From NCBI GenBank assembly GCA_947095535.1, contig OX352773.1, forward strand, positions 232,419,477-232,483,476: DNA of 64,000 nt. Reading direction: 5' to 3'. Positions 59,461 through 64,000 of the stretch are shown in pieces. How positions within the stretch are numbered: position 1 is the first letter of the stretch; each line of letters starts with the position of its first letter. The translations under genes were made by a program, and so were the position numbers. This stretch comes from Poecilobothrus nobilitatus (Eukaryota > Arthropoda > Insecta > Diptera > Dolichopodidae). The notes below the pieces were generated by a model. It had not been told where the DNA came from, ran no database searches, and saw only the letters and a list, made by a program, of their open reading frames with translations.

Positions 59461-60892
59461 GGGTGGGGTTTACTTAAAAATGTTAGTTTTCTTTTAAATA
59501 CATGGGTAAGTTGGTTATGCATAAATCAAACCAAGTTAAGAGGAATATTGTTAAGTTCGTGGAGATCAGATTCGAATCCCAATAAAAGTGAAAACTATTT
59601 TATCTACTTGATCATATACTACTCGTTATAATTGCATTTCAAATTTATTATTAATTATATATTAATTATATAAAAATGTTTAAAAAAACTTAATAAACAA
59701 ATTTCGAATGTCAGCAAACAATTTTGATGTCATTAACTTATGGCTAATAACTTTAAATTTATTTTTGTAACTTATTTTAGTCTCTCGGAGTCAGTTTAGT
59801 ATAAAAATGAATGAACATGCATGAACAATAAATTCTAAAACAAAATTTCTAATATATTTCAATTATCCAAAAACTTCCTTTGTACCTTCCCATTTGTTGA
59901 TTTGTTACATTGTACCTTAACATTGGTTTCAACGTGATTCTGGCTTACAGAAATGAACACAATATAAAAATATATTATTTTGTTTATGATAATAGTCAGC
60001 TTGTCCTCACCTTGTTCTTAGACAAGAACGTCAATCGCTGAACATTATCGGTTTATCTATTTCGACTTCTCATTTTTTTTATTTTGCTGTATACGGAAGT
60101 AAAACTAAAATATTTAGTAGGTATATGAAGTTTTTAGTATAATAATAGCACAAAGTAAACTAACAAAACTATAAAATGGTGTTTATATCAGCTATAACTG
60201 AAAAAAGGAACTCTTTAAAATACCTTTCTTATATTACGAGAAAATTGTTTGTGGAACTTGTATCTATAATTATGTCAAGGAATGTAATGAATTAAAAACA
60301 TTTCAAGCATAAATACATAATATTAATTTATAAATAATATTGCAACAAAAAAATCTGTAGACTGTATATCAAATCTATAAGACGTACTCTTTAATTCAAA
60401 TATGATACAAAATTTTATCAGAAAAATTGATTTGTTACAAAATCTTTAAAATTCAACAAATAATAAAACTAGGGTAATTCCCAAGCACCTAAATATACCT
60501 AATAAATAAATATTTTCTGCAATATCAATTTATTATAATCTACAAAAAAAAATTTGAATAAGATACAATAATGTACTTCAATTTTAAAATATTGATAGAA
60601 AGCTCTAAAACTTCAAACGATTATTTAATATGAACTTCTTAACTTTATCAAAATATATTATATAGCTTCAATTTAAAAACAATACTTATATAACAAATTA
60701 TTAGTGCAATATTTCTTAATATCAAATGAATTTCTTCAATCGTAATTGCATCATACATGCATAATTGTATAGATTGTTTTAACTTGAAACTACTTGACCT
60801 GTTAACTTTAATAAGAAAAAGAGTTATTGCTTTTATTATATTTTGCATTATTCTGCAGACAAAAGTAGCTTAAATATATCAGACAGATTTAA
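59461..60892. other. AT-rich non-coding DNA
   Basis: No convincing gene. GATTCGAATCC near 59571 resembles a pol III B box, but no A box fits at tRNA spacing. Confidence 0.45.
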
Positions 60893-61465
60893 AAAAAACG
60901 AGGAGACTGTAAAGTTGACTGTGTCAACTCTAGGATACTCGCACTATATTATATTATATTGTCTTGCTTTCATTAAATTTAATAATCTTTTCAGTATTTC
61001 AGACGTCTATAATAGCTTAATTTAATATCAAGTTATAAGGATATAAATTTCGCAATTCTTTGACAGTTACCCGAATCTGTTGCGCTAAATCAAACAAATT
61101 TTGTAGAAGTTCTTTGTAGGAAACTTAATTTCTTTTGAAATTTCGGATACCCAACTTAATTAAATTCGAGTTATGCTCATATAACAAAGAAGTTACATAA
61201 TGTGGCTACCATATTATATGTGACTATTCTACATGGCTACTGTATATGAATTTGCCCGTCGAAGTTGTTCAATTTCAATATCAAAAATGGGATTTATGAA
61301 AATGCCAAAACAGTAGGAATTCTAGCTCTTGATAGCTCCTGCTTTTTGACGCTCTGAACAAGAACATTGTACACCTATACATATCTATTTCGTTTTCTTT
61401 TTCTTACGTTTTCTTACGTCACAAAATTTAATGGCAAATTTGTTATACCTTTAGAATTATATGCG
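60893..61465 (+). mobile_element. Degenerate family-B element (B6)
   Basis: Starts AAACGAGGAGACTGTAAAG and GTTGACTGTGTCAACTCTAGG (B start) and carries GACAGTTACCCGAATCTGTTGCGC, one B unit. It ends with CACAAAATTTAATGGCAAATTTGTTATACC, the decayed B 3' end without a hairpin partner. Confidence 0.6.
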
Positions 61466-62127
61466 CAAATAAAGATAAAGCATTTAATACTCGAAATAAT
61501 ATTCTTTATTTTTTAACATTAAGAATTTATAATATAAAAATAGAAATAGATCAAAAATATTTCATTGGAATAAGATACGGTACCTATGTAGAGCTTTAGT
61601 TGATTATTGTACTTAATTTTTAAAATCAATATTAACAATTTAATAATATCTTTAGGTATATAAAATTCAGGTTAATATAATATAGATATTATAGGTATTA
61701 CTACTTGGATATTCCTATATGTATTTATTGTCTAACAAATGATATTTTTTTGTATAACAGTTGTAACAGAAAATTAAATACACAGAACTTTTGAAAATAA
61801 AATTTTTTTTTTATGTAAAAGTTTTACCAGGTTTTTACTACAATATAATATAAGTATAATCTATATATTTAATCGCCTTATTTTTCTCCATACAAAACTT
61901 TAATAATAGCCAAAAAAAAGCTTTTCTTATTCTTTAGGTAACCATGTTTTTTTCTAAATATTTTCGCGATATTTCAGGTGAAAACAGGTAAAAATACAAA
62001 CATTTTAATATTTTTAATAAATGAAAAAATATGTTTAATTGTTTTTCAAAAATATATTATTATTTATGGATATGTGTATGTACGGTAAATTTTAATTATG
62101 TATGCATTTTGAATTACTTTTTAGGAT
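61466..62127. other. AT-rich non-coding DNA
   Basis: No gene or repeat recognised. Confidence 0.5.
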
Positions 62128-62428
62128 CACTTTTTTTTCTCCCCTAAGGGAAGTGGGAATCTTCCAAAGACACCAAGACTTTCCCCCTTGGTAGTGTCAG
62201 ATTCTTACTGACTATACCCACCTCCCCCTTTAGCCAATATAATGGGATGAAACTCTTACCTGCGAACGCAGTATATTGGCTAGAGAGTAGGGATAGGAAA
62301 GGATAGGGAATGGATACGGAAACATTGAATTGGGAGTGGGACTGCAAGGCAACAATGAATCCGCTTATTATTATTACTATTTGGTTAAAAGTGACTAAAG
62401 CCGTCACAACAGTTACAACATGTAGTAG
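62128..62428 (-). mobile_element. 5'-truncated LINE 3' end, copy L2
   Basis: On the minus strand: CTACTACATGTTGTAACTG, CAGTCCCACTCCCAATTC, TATCCTTTCCTATCCCTACTC, CACTACCAAGGGGGAAAG, TGTCTTTGGAAGATTCCC, ACTTCCCTTAGGGGAG and an A8 run (62138-62131). It shares these blocks with L3 and L4, and the tail with the LINE at 34245. The 87-codon minus frame (62407-62144) lies wholly within this non-coding 3' region and is not a gene. Confidence 0.65.
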
Positions 62429-62788
62429 TAAATTTTTTTGCTGAAGAAAAATATTTTATATTTTATTGCTTTATTTTTTAATAAAAAGTTCCAAAACTGT
62501 TTTATTCACTATAAACTGTCTTGGAAAAACGGAACGAAACGGAAAATATATTTCAATAAAAATGCCACATAACAGTGACTCCTACTTTTATGTAGAAAAG
62601 TAGAAGTAATTGCTATTATTCTTCTTTTATAGCAATATATTTTAGTACCTATTTATTTAAAAATAAAATATTGATGTTTACATTAAAAATTTTAAATAAT
62701 AATAAAAAGGGTTCAATGGTTAAACAATTCCAAATATACGATCCAATTTCCATCCGACATTTTTGTGTACAACATGAATTCAACAATC
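62429..62788. other. AT-rich spacer
   Basis: No feature recognised. Confidence 0.45.
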
Positions 62789-62980
62789 GGGCCCTCGGTG
62801 GCCTAGTGGGTAATAGCGTATAAAATACGCTGTAAACAACGAGGGAGTGTTCGTTCGAATCCCACACACGTCGTAAGAGTTATTCTCCCTTACGACATGT
62901 ACAGCCACGTCTGAACAGGAAAGGCTGTGTAATTTCCTGTCCACATTTATGTGGCAGATTAATACATTAAAAAAAAAAAA
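62789..62980 (+). mobile_element. tRNA-derived SINE, best copy S3
   Basis: A box TGGCCTAGTGG (62799-62809), a B box one base off consensus (CGTTCGAATCC, about 62851-62861), then the tRNA-unrelated body. That body has TTACGACATGTACAGCCACG, and CCACATTTATGTGG, which forms a small hairpin. It ends in an A13 tail at 62968-62980. Flanks ATTCAACAATC (left) and TTCAACATTC (right) look like a slightly diverged target-site duplication. The body is shared with S1 and S2. Transcription would be by RNA polymerase III; mobilisation needs a LINE. Confidence 0.85.
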
Positions 62981-63074
62981 TTCAACATTCAACATTCAGA
63001 CCATTCAACTCTTCAATATTATTTTGACTATTAACAATACAAAATATACAACACAACGCTTGTTGAAATGTAAT

Positions 63075-64000
63075 ATGTTTTTTAGCACATTTCCAAAAAA
63101 ATTTTGAAAAAATGTGCTTATTAGTTTCACTCTGTCCGTCCGTCCGTCTGTTTACAAAACTTCTACACCGTTAAAGATAGAGAAAAAAAATTTTAACCAT
63201 AGGTAGGTCTCATAAAAAAAATAATTTTGTGGAACAACTTTTTCATGTAGCCCCCCCCCCATTACGGAGCTACAGCCCCTCAAACTTTGAAAAAGCCCTA
63301 TTTTTAAATGCATATATCTTATGTTCTGCTTAAGATTTTTTCAATCTGAAAACGTCATTCGACAGGTATTTCTTTTATCTTTGTAAATTAATATCAAAAT
63401 TATACAATTTTTTTAAATTTAGTATTTAAATTTACCGTTATGTGAAAACCCAATTTTGCATGATTTTTCTACTTTCATAACTCCGGCACGCTTCTAGATA
63501 GAAGCTTGAAATTTTGAGGCAAGAAAGAACTTTTAGAATTAATATAAGTTTGCTTAGAAAATTTTTTCGGACCACCCCCTGTTTATGAGCTATTAAGGCT
63601 TAAAAATTGAAAATTTGCTATTTTTAAACACCTGCAACTTAGGAACCTGTACACATTTTACTTCTGCAAGATATACAAATTAAAGCTACAGTAATATGCT
63701 TTTACGTGTGTTAAAGGTTTATTTTAATTGTAAAGGGTTCCAAAGTTGCAGCTCTTCAAAATTGCGAAAAAGCCCCATTTTCAGATGTATATATCTCAGG
63801 CTATGCGTAACAGTTTTGCAATCTAAAACCGCCAGAAGATCGAAAATTTTATTATCTATATAAAACAATATCAAAATTATGTAATATTTTGTAATTTACT
63901 ATTAAAATTTACCGTTATGTGAAAACCACATTTTGCATGAAATTTCGTTTTTCATAACTCCGGCACGCCTTTAGATAGGATTTTTTGAGACAAATTTTTG
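63075..64000 (-). mobile_element. DINE-like element D5, cut by the window end
   Basis: Starts at its 3' end: AGCACATTT...AAATGTGC hairpin (63084-63117), AGTTTCACTCTGTCCGTCCG, ACCATAGGTAGGTCTCAT, a C12 run at about 63249-63260, then the D core in reverse (CATAACTCCGGCACGC twice). The 5' end lies beyond 64000. Confidence 0.65.

Noticed and set aside
59520..59600. Possible tRNA or SINE at the GATTCGAATCC motif
   Set aside because: Only the B-box-like word fits; no A box at the right distance and no shared body with S1-S3.
62144..62407. 87-codon minus-strand ORF with good composition
   Set aside because: It lies inside the non-coding 3' end shared by LINE fragments L2 and L3, and L3 does not keep the frame open.
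63249..63260. C12 run as a sequencing fault or biological signal
   Set aside because: It replaces the GGGAGGGGC block of family D, so it is most likely homopolymer growth in D5; not enough to call an error.

Overview
The window reads as AT-rich, non-coding DNA from an animal nuclear genome, most likely an insect. There are no bacterial operons, no rRNA and no intact tRNA genes, and no long open frame (the longest is 120 codons). Almost everything that can be named is a transposable element or its remains. The best taxonomic clue is a set of repeats built like the Drosophila INE-1/DINE-1 (Helentron-associated) elements: a 3' TATACCC...GGGTATA hairpin, subterminal inverted repeats and a (GGAC)n/(GTCC)n tract. 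With the AT content this suggests an insect, perhaps a fly; the TAGGTACCTA-like and AATATTAT-rich background would also fit an aphid-like hemipteran. The order cannot be fixed from the sequence alone.

Layout. 1-5.1 kb: a terminal-inverted-repeat element (H) with a DINE-like element (B1) nested in it, then a second foldback element. 5.1-15.5 kb: mostly featureless AT-rich DNA with degenerate B, C and D copies and one possible two-exon gene end on the minus strand. 15.5-22.4 kb: C1, then divergent family-A copies A1 and A2 forming a large inverted repeat around a foldback element and a tRNA-derived SINE. 23.5-26 kb: a decayed coding block on the minus strand, a second SINE, a possible serine-protease exon and a LINE 3' end. 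29.3-33.6 kb: two family-A copies in tandem orientation (A3, A4). 34-37.6 kb: family D split by a LINE fragment, another LINE tail, a degenerate A copy and a decayed coding stretch. 38-44 kb: B5, D2, repeat G and D3. 45.2-47.5 kb: an inverted repeat with hammerhead-like cores abutting a rearranged family-A element. 48.6-53 kb: repeat F and two decayed coding stretches. 53-54.5 kb: D4 and A6. 55.5-59.5 kb: a three-level nest (F containing G containing B2). 60.9-64 kb: B6, LINE 3' end, the best SINE copy, and D5 running off the window.

How it fits together. The families are mostly non-autonomous and parasitic on enzymes encoded elsewhere. Families A-D appear to share one rolling-circle (Helentron-like) architecture. 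The SINE presumably uses a LINE machinery, and a LINE family whose 3' ends lie here has recognisable C-terminal reverse-transcriptase-protein remnants at 34.5-34.8 kb. The most informative structures are an occupied and an empty copy of one insertion site (58.7 and 41.7 kb), the rearranged A5 element, and several minus-strand stretches with protein-like composition broken by stops and frameshifts that I could not assign to a family.
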